This document shows positions 6,547 through 16,372 of a DNA stretch of 41,549 nucleotides, one piece after another (the stretch's first letter is position 1; each line of letters begins with the position of its first letter). The notes beneath the pieces were generated by a model that saw only the letters and a program-made list of their open reading frames with translations, ran no database searches and was not told where the DNA came from. Source of the stretch: Algoriphagus terrigena DSM 22685 (GTDB lineage Bacteria; Bacteroidota; Bacteroidia; Cytophagales; Cyclobacteriaceae). The stretch lies in assembly GCF_000429445.1 (NCBI RefSeq), contig NZ_AUBW01000031.1, forward strand, positions 1-41,549, given 5' to 3'. Position numbers and translations under genes: made by a program.

Positions 6547-9500
6547 ATGCAAGAAGGTTTGTATCGATCGGAGTTTGAGCATGACTCCTGCGGTATAGGT
6601 GCGGTAGTAGATCTGAGCAACATACCTACTCATGAGACTATCAGCGATGCCTTATACATGCTTAGCAATATGGAGCATCGTGGCGGACGGGGATCAGACC
6701 CAAAGTCCGGAGACGGTGCCGGTATTTCTATTCAAGTCCCGCATCAGTTTCTAAGGGACGTCACAGCGCGTACGGAAATCAATCTGCCGGAGCCGGGATA
6801 TTACGGTGTGGGCATGACCTTTTTCCCGAAAAACAAACAGCTCTATCATCGGTCAAAGGAACTCCTCAACACCCTAATTGAGGAAATGGGCTTCAATCTC
6901 ATAGGCTATCGTGAGGTGCCTGTAGATGAGACCGTCCCTGGATCCGGAGCCTTGGAAGTAATGCCTAACATCGAGCAGCTGTTTGTCAGCCATAAGCAGG
7001 GCCTGACCGGGATTGAGCTCGAGCGAAAGCTGTATGTACTGAGAAATTTTGCCACCTCAGAGATCAACACCAAGATCCCGGGAGTAAACCACGCCTTTTA
7101 CTTTGCCAGTCTGAGCAGCCTGACACTTGTATATAAAGGACAACTGAGGACAGATCAGGTTCTCGCCTTCTATAAGGATCTCCAAAATCCGAGAATCGAG
7201 TCGGCACTGGCCATCGTGCACTCGAGATTCTCCACCAATACCTTCCCCAATTGGAGACTGGCGCAGCCTTTCAGATTCCTGTCACATAATGGAGAGATCA
7301 ACACCATTCGGGGTAACCTGAATAAGATGAAATCCAAAGAGGCATTGATGAAATCCAAGTTCTTCTCTGAAGAGGAACTGGCCAAGCTAATGCCGATTAC
7401 CAACAAGCTCAACTCGGACTCTGCCAACCTTGATTCGATGGTGGAGTTGCTGACGCTGAGCGGCAGGTCTCTTCCGCATGCGATGATGATGCTCGTGCCG
7501 GAAGCCTGGCAGGACAATCAGGTCATGGACCGCGAGCGCAAAGCCTTCTATAAATTCCACGCGTCTTTGGTTGAGCCTTGGGACGGACCTGCAGCTTTGC
7601 TGTTCACTGACGGAAAATCAGTGGGCGCTACCCTTGACAGAAATGGACTCCGTCCACTCCGCTACTTCATTACCCGGGACAACCGACTGGTGCTTTCGTC
7701 TGAAGCCGGGGCATTGCCGATCCGGGAAGCAACGATTACAGAAAAAGGCCGAATCAGTCCAGGAAGGATGATGTGGGCTGACTTGGAAAAAGGCCGTGTG
7801 CTCTTTGACGAAGAGGTAAAAGGCGAAATCTGCAGCCGCCAGCCCTACGAAAAGTGGGTTAACGAAAACCGCACCAAGCTGCGGTTTGTCCCAGATCCCG
7901 AGGAGCTGGCACATCCCTATTCCATCGAAAACATCAAAAAGTGCCAGACAGTCTTTGGATATACTTCCGAAGAACTGAAGGTTATCCTCGCTCCGATGGG
8001 AGATACTGGCTACGAAGCAGTCGGATCCATGGGAGCAGATACGCCATTGGCCGTGCTTTCCAAGCAAAGTCAGCACATCTCCAACTACTTCAAACAGCTG
8101 TTTGCCCAGGTAAGCAATCCGCCTATCGATCCGATCAGAGAGCGCTTGGTGATGTCTTTGTTCACCCGAATAGGTGAGGGACACAACATTCTCGACGAAA
8201 GTCCGCAACATACAAAACAGATTCACATCTCTCAGCCGGTACTTTTGAATGAGGATTTGGAGAAAATCACCCGAATGGAGCATCTCGGCTATAGATCCAA
8301 GAAACTCTACGGGCATTTTGTCGCGGACCACAAGCCGGGTCGACTGCTGGAAGCCTTGGACAAACTGTGTCAGGAAGCAGAAGATGCCATCCATGAGGGC
8401 AAAAATGTGTTGATTCTCTCCGACAGAGAGAGTACAGAGGAGATGGCTCCGATACCTTCATTGCTTGCCATTGGTGCGGTTCATCAGCATTTGGTGAAAA
8501 AGAAAATCAGAACTCGAGCGGGAATTGTCCTCGAATCGGCTGATATCCGTGAGGTTCACCACTTCGCCACAGCGATCGGTTACGGTGTATCCGCCATCAA
8601 TCCGTACCTCGCTCTTGAGTCACTGATGGAGTTGTTTGAAAAAGGTCAACTGCCAAAAGTCAAAGACCAGAAGACACTCTTCTCAAATTATCAGGATGCG
8701 GTAGGAAAAGGCCTGTTGAAAGTGCTTTCCAAGATGGGTATCTCCACCTTGCAATCTTATCAGGGTGCGCAAATATTCGAAGCGCTGGGCTTAGGACCGG
8801 ATGTGATCGACCGATGCTTCAAAGGAACCATATCCAGAATCAGCGGGGTGTCATTTGACGAGCTGGCTGAGGAGATCTTGGTCCGTCATCACGCTGCATA
8901 CGAAACTAACAGCCCAATCCTGGAAACAGGCGGAGTCTATCAGTGGAAGAGAAGAGGGGAAAAACACATGTTCAACCCCGAAACTATCCACCTGCTTCAG
9001 AAGTCCACCCGTCTGGGAGACTTTGAGCTATACAAAAAGTTCGCAGCCAAGATCAACGAGCAGACTAAGGATGCACTCACACTTCGGGGTCTTTTTGAAT
9101 TCAAGAAAAGAATCAGCGTTCCGATCGAGGAAGTTGAGCCTGCAGAGAAAATCATGAGGCGATTTGCCACAGGCGCGATGTCTTTTGGATCTATCTCTCA
9201 CGAAGCGCACAGCACCTTGGCGATCGCCATGAACCGCATCGGGGCAAAAAGCAACTCCGGTGAAGGAGGCGAGGACGAGATTCGCTACGACAAAAAGCCA
9301 AACGGCGACTGGGAGCGCTCTGCCATCAAGCAGGTAGCTTCAGGTCGATTCGGAGTGACCAGTCACTACTTGACCAACGCGGCTGAGCTTCAAATCAAGA
9401 TGGCTCAAGGCGCCAAGCCAGGCGAAGGCGGTCAGCTCCCCGGACACAAAGTGGACGAATGGATCGGGCGCGTGCGACATTCCACTCCGGGAGTAGGATT

Positions 9501-11037
9501 GATCTCCCCTCCACCTCACCACGATATCTATTCGATCGAAGATTTGGCTCAGCTGATCTTCGATCTGAAAAATGCCAACAGAAAAGCCAGAATCAATGTG
9601 AAATTGGTTTCTCAGGCTGGGGTCGGTACAGTAGCGGCCGGTGTGGCCAAAGCTTCCGCTGACGTCATCTTGATTGCCGGAGCAGACGGCGGTACCGGAG
9701 CATCTCCACTGAGTTCAGTCCGCCACGCGGGCTTGCCATGGGAGCTTGGACTATCAGAAGCTCACCAGACTTTGGTGAAAAATAACTTGAGGAGCCGTGT
9801 CGTTCTCCAGACTGACGGCCAACTCAGAACAGGGCGTGATCTCGCAATCGCAACCCTCCTGGGAGCCGAAGAATGGGGAATCGCAACCGGCGCACTGGTA
9901 GTGGGTGGCTGTATCATGATGCGAAAGTGTCACCTCAACACCTGCCCGGTTGGCATCGCGACCCAAGATCCTGAACTTCGAAGACTATTTACCGGTGATC
10001 CGGATCACGTGGTTAACTACTTCAAATTCCTCGTGCAGGATTTGAGAGAAATCATGGCGTCATTGGGATTCCGTACCATCGACGAGATGGTTGGGCAAAG
10101 CCAGGTGCTTCAATCTACCGGTCACCTCAATCACTGGAAGTGGGACAAAGTTGACCTCTCTCCGATCTTTCATAAAGTGGAAGTACCGGATCATGTCGGA
10201 ATCCACAAACAAATCGACCAGGAGTTTGAACTGAAAAAAGTACTGGATCGCCAGCTGATCAAAGCTGCAACGCCGGCTTTGGAACAAGCAATTCCGGTTT
10301 CCGGCAACTTCCAAATCAAAAATATCGACCGCTCTGTGGGCGCGATGCTTTCCAATGAAATCTCCAAAATCTACGGAGGCGTTGGCTTGCCGGAGGATAC
10401 CGTTCACTTCAAGTTCAACGGTTCTGCCGGACAAACTTTCGGAGGATTCCTTGCAAAGGGGGTCAACTTCGAACTCGAAGGGGAAGCCAATGACTACTTT
10501 GGAAAGGGACTTTCCGGAGGAAAACTGATCGTCTACCCGAGCAGAAATGCCCGATTTGTCCCTGAGGAAAACATCATCATCGGCAACGTCGCCTTCTACG
10601 GAGCAACCTCCGGAGAAGCCTACATCAATGGCAAGGGCGGCGAGCGATTCTGTGTTAGAAACTCCGGCGTAAAAACGGTAGTCGAAGGAATCGGAGACCA
10701 CGGATGTGAATACATGACCGGCGGACTTGTCATCAACTTGGGCGAAATCGGAAGAAACTTCGCGGCAGGTATGAGCGGAGGACTGGCCTATATCCTTAAG
10801 GATTACATCACGGAGATCAATACAGAAATGGTCGACCTTGATATCTTGGACGACGAAGATCTTGCTACAGTCAAAGCATTCCTCAAGCGGCATGTTAAAC
10901 TGACCAACAGCGGTCTGGGCCAGCGATTCTTGGAAGATTGGGATCGAGCAAGAGAAAAGTTCGTCAAGGTAATTCCAAGAGACTACAAGGCCGTATTACT
11001 AAAAAGAGCACTAGAACAAGCTAAATCATTGGTGTAA
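6547..11037 (+). CDS. gltB: Glutamate synthase large subunit
   Basis: Large (alpha) subunit of GOGAT, which makes two glutamates from glutamine and 2-oxoglutarate. The 1496-residue length is normal. Domains in order are the N-terminal class II glutamine amidotransferase (about 15-430), central domain (about 460-770), FMN-binding synthase domain (about 830-1200) and C-terminal beta-helix GXGXG domain (about 1250-1480). The amidotransferase nucleophile is Cys15 (SCGIG), so a 14-residue propeptide must be removed. The 3Fe-4S cysteines are 1122, 1128 and 1133 (CIMMRKCHLNTC). gltD starts one base after the stop codon, so the two subunits are translated from one message. Confidence 0.97.
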   Translation: MQEGLYRSEFEHDSCGIGAVVDLSNIPTHETISDALYMLSNMEHRGGRGSDPKSGDGAGISIQVPHQFLRDVTARTEINLPEPGYYGVGMTFFPKNKQLYHRSKELLNTLIEEMGFNLIGYREVPVDETVPGSGALEVMPNIEQLFVSHKQGLTGIELERKLYVLRNFATSEINTKIPGVNHAFYFASLSSLTLVYKGQLRTDQVLAFYKDLQNPRIESALAIVHSRFSTNTFPNWRLAQPFRFLSHNGEINTIRGNLNKMKSKEALMKSKFFSEEELAKLMPITNKLNSDSANLDSMVELLTLSGRSLPHAMMMLVPEAWQDNQVMDRERKAFYKFHASLVEPWDGPAALLFTDGKSVGATLDRNGLRPLRYFITRDNRLVLSSEAGALPIREATITEKGRISPGRMMWADLEKGRVLFDEEVKGEICSRQPYEKWVNENRTKLRFVPDPEELAHPYSIENIKKCQTVFGYTSEELKVILAPMGDTGYEAVGSMGADTPLAVLSKQSQHISNYFKQLFAQVSNPPIDPIRERLVMSLFTRIGEGHNILDESPQHTKQIHISQPVLLNEDLEKITRMEHLGYRSKKLYGHFVADHKPGRLLEALDKLCQEAEDAIHEGKNVLILSDRESTEEMAPIPSLLAIGAVHQHLVKKKIRTRAGIVLESADIREVHHFATAIGYGVSAINPYLALESLMELFEKGQLPKVKDQKTLFSNYQDAVGKGLLKVLSKMGISTLQSYQGAQIFEALGLGPDVIDRCFKGTISRISGVSFDELAEEILVRHHAAYETNSPILETGGVYQWKRRGEKHMFNPETIHLLQKSTRLGDFELYKKFAAKINEQTKDALTLRGLFEFKKRISVPIEEVEPAEKIMRRFATGAMSFGSISHEAHSTLAIAMNRIGAKSNSGEGGEDEIRYDKKPNGDWERSAIKQVASGRFGVTSHYLTNAAELQIKMAQGAKPGEGGQLPGHKVDEWIGRVRHSTPGVGLISPPPHHDIYSIEDLAQLIFDLKNANRKARINVKLVSQAGVGTVAAGVAKASADVILIAGADGGTGASPLSSVRHAGLPWELGLSEAHQTLVKNNLRSRVVLQTDGQLRTGRDLAIATLLGAEEWGIATGALVVGGCIMMRKCHLNTCPVGIATQDPELRRLFTGDPDHVVNYFKFLVQDLREIMASLGFRTIDEMVGQSQVLQSTGHLNHWKWDKVDLSPIFHKVEVPDHVGIHKQIDQEFELKKVLDRQLIKAATPALEQAIPVSGNFQIKNIDRSVGAMLSNEISKIYGGVGLPEDTVHFKFNGSAGQTFGGFLAKGVNFELEGEANDYFGKGLSGGKLIVYPSRNARFVPEENIIIGNVAFYGATSGEAYINGKGGERFCVRNSGVKTVVEGIGDHGCEYMTGGLVINLGEIGRNFAAGMSGGLAYILKDYITEINTEMVDLDILDDEDLATVKAFLKRHVKLTNSGLGQRFLEDWDRAREKFVKVIPRDYKAVLLKRALEQAKSLV

Positions 11038-11038
11038 G

Positions 11039-12511
11039 ATGGGAGCGAAAGAAGGATTTATCCAATTCAAAAGAGAAACACCTGTAAGTCGTGATCCAAA
11101 AGAAAGAATCGGCGACTACAGAGAAATATATGAGCCTTTTTCGGGCGAAAGTTTAAACAATCAGGCAGCGCGTTGCATGGACTGCGGCGTACCATTTTGC
11201 CACAGCGGCTGTCCGCTTGGCAATGTCATTCCGGAGTTTAACGATGCAGTCTACAACAAGGAGTGGGGACAGGCAATCAGCATCTTGCGCAGCACCAACA
11301 ACTTTCCGGAGTTCACGGGCAGAATCTGCCCGGCGCCCTGTGAAGCTAGCTGCGTGCTGGGAATCAACAAAGATCCCGTCGCGATCGAATTGATCGAGAA
11401 AAGCATCGCAGAGAAAGCCTACGAGCTTGGCCTGATCACAGCCAGTCCTCCTGCCAGCCGTACTGGAAAAAAAGTTGCAGTAGTTGGCTCTGGTCCTGCG
11501 GGACTTGCGGCAGCGGATCAGCTAAATCAGGCTGGTCACGAAGTTACCCTCTTCGAAAAAGACGCAAAAGTAGGAGGCCTACTCCGCTATGGCATCCCGG
11601 ATTTCAAACTTGAAAAATGGGTTATTGACCGTCGTATAGAGCTTATGCGTGAGGAAGGGGTGATCTTTGCTACTAACACCGAGATCGGCAAAACGATCGA
11701 GGCAGACGAAATCCTGAAAAACTTCGATGCAGTGGTGCTTTCCACCGGTGCGCAACAGCCCCGTGGATTGAACATCAAAGGCGACAAGAACAAAGGCGTT
11801 CATTTTGCCATGGAGTTCCTTGGCAAACAAAATCAGGTGACAAGCGGCGAAGCCAGCGAAAACCACATCTCTGCCAAAGGCAAGCATGTGATTGTGATCG
11901 GCGGCGGTGACACCGGAAGCGACTGTATCGGCACATCCAACCGGCACGGTGCGGTTTCAATCACGCAGCTTGAGCTTCTACCTAAGCCTCCGAAGCAAAG
12001 AAACACGCTGAATCCATGGCCCGAATGGCCTATGACACTGAAAACCTCCAGCTCCCACGACGAAGGCGCTGAGCGGATATTTTCTATCCTGACCAAAGAA
12101 TTTACGGGCAACGAAGCCGGGGAAGTTACCGGGCTGACGCTGGTAGATATCGAATGGAAAGAAAAGGGAGGCCGGATGACTTTCGAGGAGATTGAGGGTA
12201 CGGAGAGAACCGTGCCTTGCGACTTGGCATTCATAGCCATCGGCTACATGGGTCCTGCCCAGAATGGGCTTCTGCAAGCTTTTGGCGCCGATACCATGGA
12301 AAACAGTCTTCCAAAATCAAAGAATTATCAAAGCACAAACCCGAAGGTATTTCTAGCCGGGGATATGCGAAGAGGTCAATCGCTGGTAGTTTGGGCGATC
12401 TCCGAAGGCAGAGAGACTGCCGTCAAAGTGGATGAGTATCTGATGGGATCATCAACTCTACCCCAGAAAGACGCGTCCTTCTTCCAAGTTGAAGAGCAAA
12501 TCGCGGGATAA
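11039..12511 (+). CDS. gltD: Glutamate synthase small subunit
   Basis: Beta subunit of GOGAT; it takes electrons from NAD(P)H through FAD and 4Fe-4S clusters to GltB. The 490-residue protein carries N-terminal cluster cysteines 46, 49, 54 and 58 and a second set at 97, 101 and 105, an FAD-binding motif GSGPAG (about 150-155) and a second nucleotide-binding motif VIGGGDTGSD near 290. The start ATG is one base after the gltB stop. A strong hairpin lies about 70 bp after the gene. Confidence 0.96.
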   Translation: MGAKEGFIQFKRETPVSRDPKERIGDYREIYEPFSGESLNNQAARCMDCGVPFCHSGCPLGNVIPEFNDAVYNKEWGQAISILRSTNNFPEFTGRICPAPCEASCVLGINKDPVAIELIEKSIAEKAYELGLITASPPASRTGKKVAVVGSGPAGLAAADQLNQAGHEVTLFEKDAKVGGLLRYGIPDFKLEKWVIDRRIELMREEGVIFATNTEIGKTIEADEILKNFDAVVLSTGAQQPRGLNIKGDKNKGVHFAMEFLGKQNQVTSGEASENHISAKGKHVIVIGGGDTGSDCIGTSNRHGAVSITQLELLPKPPKQRNTLNPWPEWPMTLKTSSSHDEGAERIFSILTKEFTGNEAGEVTGLTLVDIEWKEKGGRMTFEEIEGTERTVPCDLAFIAIGYMGPAQNGLLQAFGADTMENSLPKSKNYQSTNPKVFLAGDMRRGQSLVVWAISEGRETAVKVDEYLMGSSTLPQKDASFFQVEEQIAG

Positions 12512-12830
12512 TGTCAAGGCTATCCCCTCTGGGTTTGCCCTGACGTCCAATAGTACCCTGTTTAGTTGACCCACCTGCGATAGAAAGCCACCCACAAGGT
12601 GGCTTTCTTCATTTTCTGAACCGGCTCACTTTAAAAAGGCTAACGGCACCTTTCTCTTATGTGAGAACACGTGGCCAATAGTAAGATCCTCTCGGTGCAG
12701 GCGGTTGTCGCAGAGGTTTCTTGATGCATTCTTGCTGCTTTATTATACCAAAAGCTTGATCTGATCTAAGAATTTGACAAAATTCAGTCATTTATCAAGC
12801 TAAAACAGGTAAAATCGATCAAATTAAAAC
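12512..12830. other. 319-bp intergenic region with gltD terminator
   Basis: Apart from the terminator hairpin at 12582-12608, I see no gene, repeat family or convincing promoter. A short string CCAATAGTA occurs twice (about 12547 and 12673). A TTTG at 12773-12776 could be a -33 element for the next gene, but no matching -7 element follows. Confidence 0.4.
12582..12608 (+). terminator. Rho-independent terminator after gltBD
   Basis: A perfect 11-bp stem (AGAAAGCCACC, 12582-12592, with 12598-12608) and 5-nt loop, followed by a T-rich stretch. Confidence 0.75.
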
Positions 12831-15800
12831 ATGATTTTAGTAGCAAAAAAAAATTCGAATCCTCATATGATTTTCAAAAACCCAAAACTACCCAAGTCAC
12901 CTTACGCATGTCTGGTGATTTTGCTGCTGGCCTTGATGGCTGGATGCGGCGGCAAAGGCAACAAAAACTTTCTTTCATCCTCCGATCCAAGACGTGTAGA
13001 AATACTCGTTCTCGGTCACGAAAGCGAGCATCACAATTCAGAGAAATTGATGATGTATTTGGAAACTCCCCTTTTCCAAAAAGGGATCAACCTCACCTAC
13101 ACCACGGACGTCAATGATCTCAACCTGGAAAAGCTGAACAACTACGACGGCTTGATGATCTATGCCAATCATGATCAGATCACGCCCGAGCAGGAAAGCG
13201 CGCTGACATCTTACGTGGAAAGCGGAAAAGCGTTGATTCCGATCCATTCGGCTTCTTTTTGTTTCCAAAATTCCCCTTGGTACATCGAGACAGTCGGCGG
13301 ACAGTTCAGCACCCACGGCACGGGTGACTTCACGGCTACCATCGTCGATGCAACCCACCCGGTGATGCAGGGAATTGCAGAGTTTGAGACTTGGGATGAG
13401 ACCTATGTCCACAGTCAGGTCAATCCCGACATGCACGTCCTGATGGAGCGCGTCGATGAAAAGGGCAAAGAGCCCTACACTTGGGTACGCGAGCAGGGCA
13501 ACGGTCGCGTATTCTACACCGCGTACGGACACAATGAGAAAACTTGGGAGAAAAAAGACTTCCAAAACCTAGTGGCAAACGGAATCCTATGGGCGGTGGG
13601 AGATGATGTAAATGAGCTTTTAGCTGAATACAAAATCCCCCAGCCACAGTTTGAAGATGCAGATATTCCCAACTACGAAAAGCGGGACCCGGCACCGAGA
13701 TTTCAGCTTCCGCTTTCTCCAGAAGAATCCATGAAATTGATCCAGGTTCCGGTAGGATTCGAGCTGGAACTGTTCGCTTCCGAGCCGATGATCATCAACC
13801 CGATGGCATTTGCTTGGGATGAGCGTGGTAGATTATTTGTGATCGAGACGACGGACTATCCAAATGAAATCCGCAAGGAAGGCGGCGACGACAAAATCAA
13901 GATTTTGGAAGACACCGACGGAGACGGCAAAGCCGATAAAGTGACTGTCTTTGCTGACAAATTGAATATCCCCACCTCGATCATGGCGGTCAATGGTGGA
14001 ATCTTAATCTCGATGGCGCCTGATTTTGTGTTTCTAAAAGACACCGACGGTGACGATGTAGCAGACGTGCGGGAAGTAGTGATGACAGGCTGGGGCAAAA
14101 GCGACACACATGCCGGCCCGTCCAACCTGAAATATGGCTTTGACAATAAGATCTGGGGCGTATTGGGCTATTCAGGATTCAATGGTGAAGTGAGTGGGAA
14201 GCAGTTCAATTTCGGCCAAGGTGTTTACCGCTTTGAGCCTACCGGAGAAAATCTGGAATTTCTCGGACGCACGAGCAACAACACCTGGGGACTGGGATTC
14301 TCTGAAGATTTCGAAACGTTCATTTCCACCGCAAACGGCCAACACTCGGTTTACCTCGCTTTGGACAGCAAATACGCAAAGAGAACGGTCTACAAAGGCA
14401 CGCCAAATACCGCTACAGGAATTGACTCGCACTACGACATGCCTCACATTACTCCGTTCCTGAGACAGGTCGACTGGCATGGAAGCTATACCGCAGCAGC
14501 CGGGCATAACCTCTATACGGCAAGAAATTTTCCAGAAGAATATTGGAACAAGATGGCTTTCGTAGCCGAACCGACCGGCCGGGTCCTCCACAATGCCCGA
14601 CTGATCGAAGAAGGATCCGGATACAGAGAAAAAAATGCTTTCAACATCCTGGCCAGCTCTGACGAATGGTTTAGCCCCGTTCATGCCGAAGTTGGACCGG
14701 ACGGTTCCCTTTGGGTGGCGGATTGGTACAACTTCATCATCCAACACAATCCTACCCCGCGTGGGTTTGAAAACGGAGAAGGAAACGCCTACATCAACCC
14801 AATGCGCGATAAGAAGCATGGCAGGATCTATCGACTCACCTACAAAGGCGGAGAATCCTCCAAGATGTTTGACCTGAAAGATGCGGATGCAGGTGACTTG
14901 CTCGTAGCTCTGAAAAGTGACAATATGTTTTGGCGACTGACCGCTCAGCGATTGATCGTGGAGAGTCAGAATAAAGAAGTATTGGATGGCCTGTATGAAC
15001 TGATCAATGCTACTGACGTAGACTCGGCTGGCATCAATGGCCCCGCGATCAACGCGCTGTGGACTTTGAAAGGACTCGGCGAATTGGAAGGAACCAATGC
15101 TAAGGCACAAGAGGTAGTAGCCAAAGCTCTGAGCCATCCTTCGGCTGCGGTGAGAAAGAACGCCGTCAGAGTAATCCCGCGAAATCAAGCCGCTTTGGAT
15201 GCGATTGTAGCAGCCAACCTGATGGAGGATGCTAATCTCCAGACCAGAAAAAATGCAATCCTGACTGTCTCTGAAATGCCTGCTTCAGACGAGATCTCCA
15301 AGAAACTTCTTGCAATCTCCGAGGATGATGCCAACTCAAAAGACGAGTATTTGCCACAGGCTATCTTCGCAGCTGCGCTGACACATCCGTCTGCGTTTGA
15401 GAGCAGAACTGCGGCACCTTCTACTGAGGCCGATTCTGTCATGAGTATCGCAGACCGTATCGCCAAAAGCTTGGTGTCCGAGTCATATACCATCAACCCG
15501 AGAAATTCACTCCTTTTCCCACCAGATCCTACCGGAAAGGAGATGACCATCGAGATGGAAGTTTCCCCTGGCAGAGAAGCGTTGGACGGAGTGTTGGTAG
15601 CGCAGGGAAACAGTACCAACGGCTACAGTCTGTATGTTTACAAAGACGCCATGCACTTTGCAGTCGCCCAAGACGGAGCCACCAAGATCATCAGCTCGCG
15701 TAAAAACCTGCCTTCCGAGAAATTCATCGTCAGCGCCACACTCCAAGAAGGCGGCAACATGACGCTGATGATCGACGGAAAAGAAGTGGCCAAGGGCAAG

Positions 15801-16370
15801 ACAAAAGGTTTGTTCACCGGACCGCTCTCGCCTCAGAATGTTCGGGTAGGTCAGTTTGACTCCAACAACAATATTGGCGACTATCAAGGCAACTGGAGGT
15901 TCTCAGGAAGAATCGGCAATAACTCAAGCCTCGATCTCAAAAAGCCAGCCTCGGAGGAAGAGAAAAAAGAGGTAGCTACCGTTGAGACCGTGACAAACGG
16001 CCTGATCACGCTCACCGCTGTTCCCCATGAGATGAGATTTGACAAGCCAGCCTTCACTGTCAAGGCTGGCAGCAAACTGGTGGTGGACTTTGTCAACCCG
16101 GACTTTGTGCAGCACAACCTGATCATCGGCGCGATCAATTCCTTGGAAAAAATCGCTCAGGCCGCCGAAAAGATGGCCCAAAATCTGACCGGCATGGACA
16201 ATAGCTTCGTGCCGGCCATCCCGGAAGTGCTTGCCTCGACTCAGTTGGTTTTCCCCAATACCACGGATTCCATCATTATGACTGTGCCAAGCCAAAAAGG
16301 TGACTATCCATTCGTTTGCACCCTTCCCAATCACTGGAAGCAGATGAACGGCGTCATGAGAGTGATATAA
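12831..16370 (+). CDS. Multidomain lipoprotein: ThuA, propeller dehydrogenase, HEAT, LamG-like, azurin-like
   Basis: An 1179-residue exported lipoprotein, predicted to oxidise a sugar or polyol. It has a lipobox LMAGC (Cys near 39), which works best from the in-frame ATG at 12867, so that start is a good alternative. Domains in order are ThuA (about 55-265), a PVC-type six-bladed propeller dehydrogenase (about 290-680, with DTDGDGKADK calcium-type loops), HEAT-like repeats (about 690-870), a LamG-like beta-sandwich (about 885-1040) and a cupredoxin (about 1055-1179). The cupredoxin has a full type 1 copper set: His1095, Cys1163, His1168 and Met1172, with azurin spacing C-x4-H-x3-M. No CxxCH haem motif is present, although propeller proteins of this class often end in cytochrome c. 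The TIM-barrel gene follows after 2 bp. The substrate is not known; ThuA and Gfo/Idh partners suggest keto-sugar chemistry. Confidence 0.85.
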   Translation: MILVAKKNSNPHMIFKNPKLPKSPYACLVILLLALMAGCGGKGNKNFLSSSDPRRVEILVLGHESEHHNSEKLMMYLETPLFQKGINLTYTTDVNDLNLEKLNNYDGLMIYANHDQITPEQESALTSYVESGKALIPIHSASFCFQNSPWYIETVGGQFSTHGTGDFTATIVDATHPVMQGIAEFETWDETYVHSQVNPDMHVLMERVDEKGKEPYTWVREQGNGRVFYTAYGHNEKTWEKKDFQNLVANGILWAVGDDVNELLAEYKIPQPQFEDADIPNYEKRDPAPRFQLPLSPEESMKLIQVPVGFELELFASEPMIINPMAFAWDERGRLFVIETTDYPNEIRKEGGDDKIKILEDTDGDGKADKVTVFADKLNIPTSIMAVNGGILISMAPDFVFLKDTDGDDVADVREVVMTGWGKSDTHAGPSNLKYGFDNKIWGVLGYSGFNGEVSGKQFNFGQGVYRFEPTGENLEFLGRTSNNTWGLGFSEDFETFISTANGQHSVYLALDSKYAKRTVYKGTPNTATGIDSHYDMPHITPFLRQVDWHGSYTAAAGHNLYTARNFPEEYWNKMAFVAEPTGRVLHNARLIEEGSGYREKNAFNILASSDEWFSPVHAEVGPDGSLWVADWYNFIIQHNPTPRGFENGEGNAYINPMRDKKHGRIYRLTYKGGESSKMFDLKDADAGDLLVALKSDNMFWRLTAQRLIVESQNKEVLDGLYELINATDVDSAGINGPAINALWTLKGLGELEGTNAKAQEVVAKALSHPSAAVRKNAVRVIPRNQAALDAIVAANLMEDANLQTRKNAILTVSEMPASDEISKKLLAISEDDANSKDEYLPQAIFAAALTHPSAFESRTAAPSTEADSVMSIADRIAKSLVSESYTINPRNSLLFPPDPTGKEMTIEMEVSPGREALDGVLVAQGNSTNGYSLYVYKDAMHFAVAQDGATKIISSRKNLPSEKFIVSATLQEGGNMTLMIDGKEVAKGKTKGLFTGPLSPQNVRVGQFDSNNNIGDYQGNWRFSGRIGNNSSLDLKKPASEEEKKEVATVETVTNGLITLTAVPHEMRFDKPAFTVKAGSKLVVDFVNPDFVQHNLIIGAINSLEKIAQAAEKMAQNLTGMDNSFVPAIPEVLASTQLVFPNTTDSIIMTVPSQKGDYPFVCTLPNHWKQMNGVMRVI

Positions 16371-16372
16371 GG

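Noticed and set aside
14172..15188. 338-residue minus-strand frame inside the large lipoprotein gene
   Set aside because: It is antisense to a continuous multidomain protein and shows no recognisable protein character.
12831..16370. C-terminal cytochrome c domain
   Set aside because: No CxxCH motif anywhere in the protein; the C-terminus has azurin-type copper ligands.
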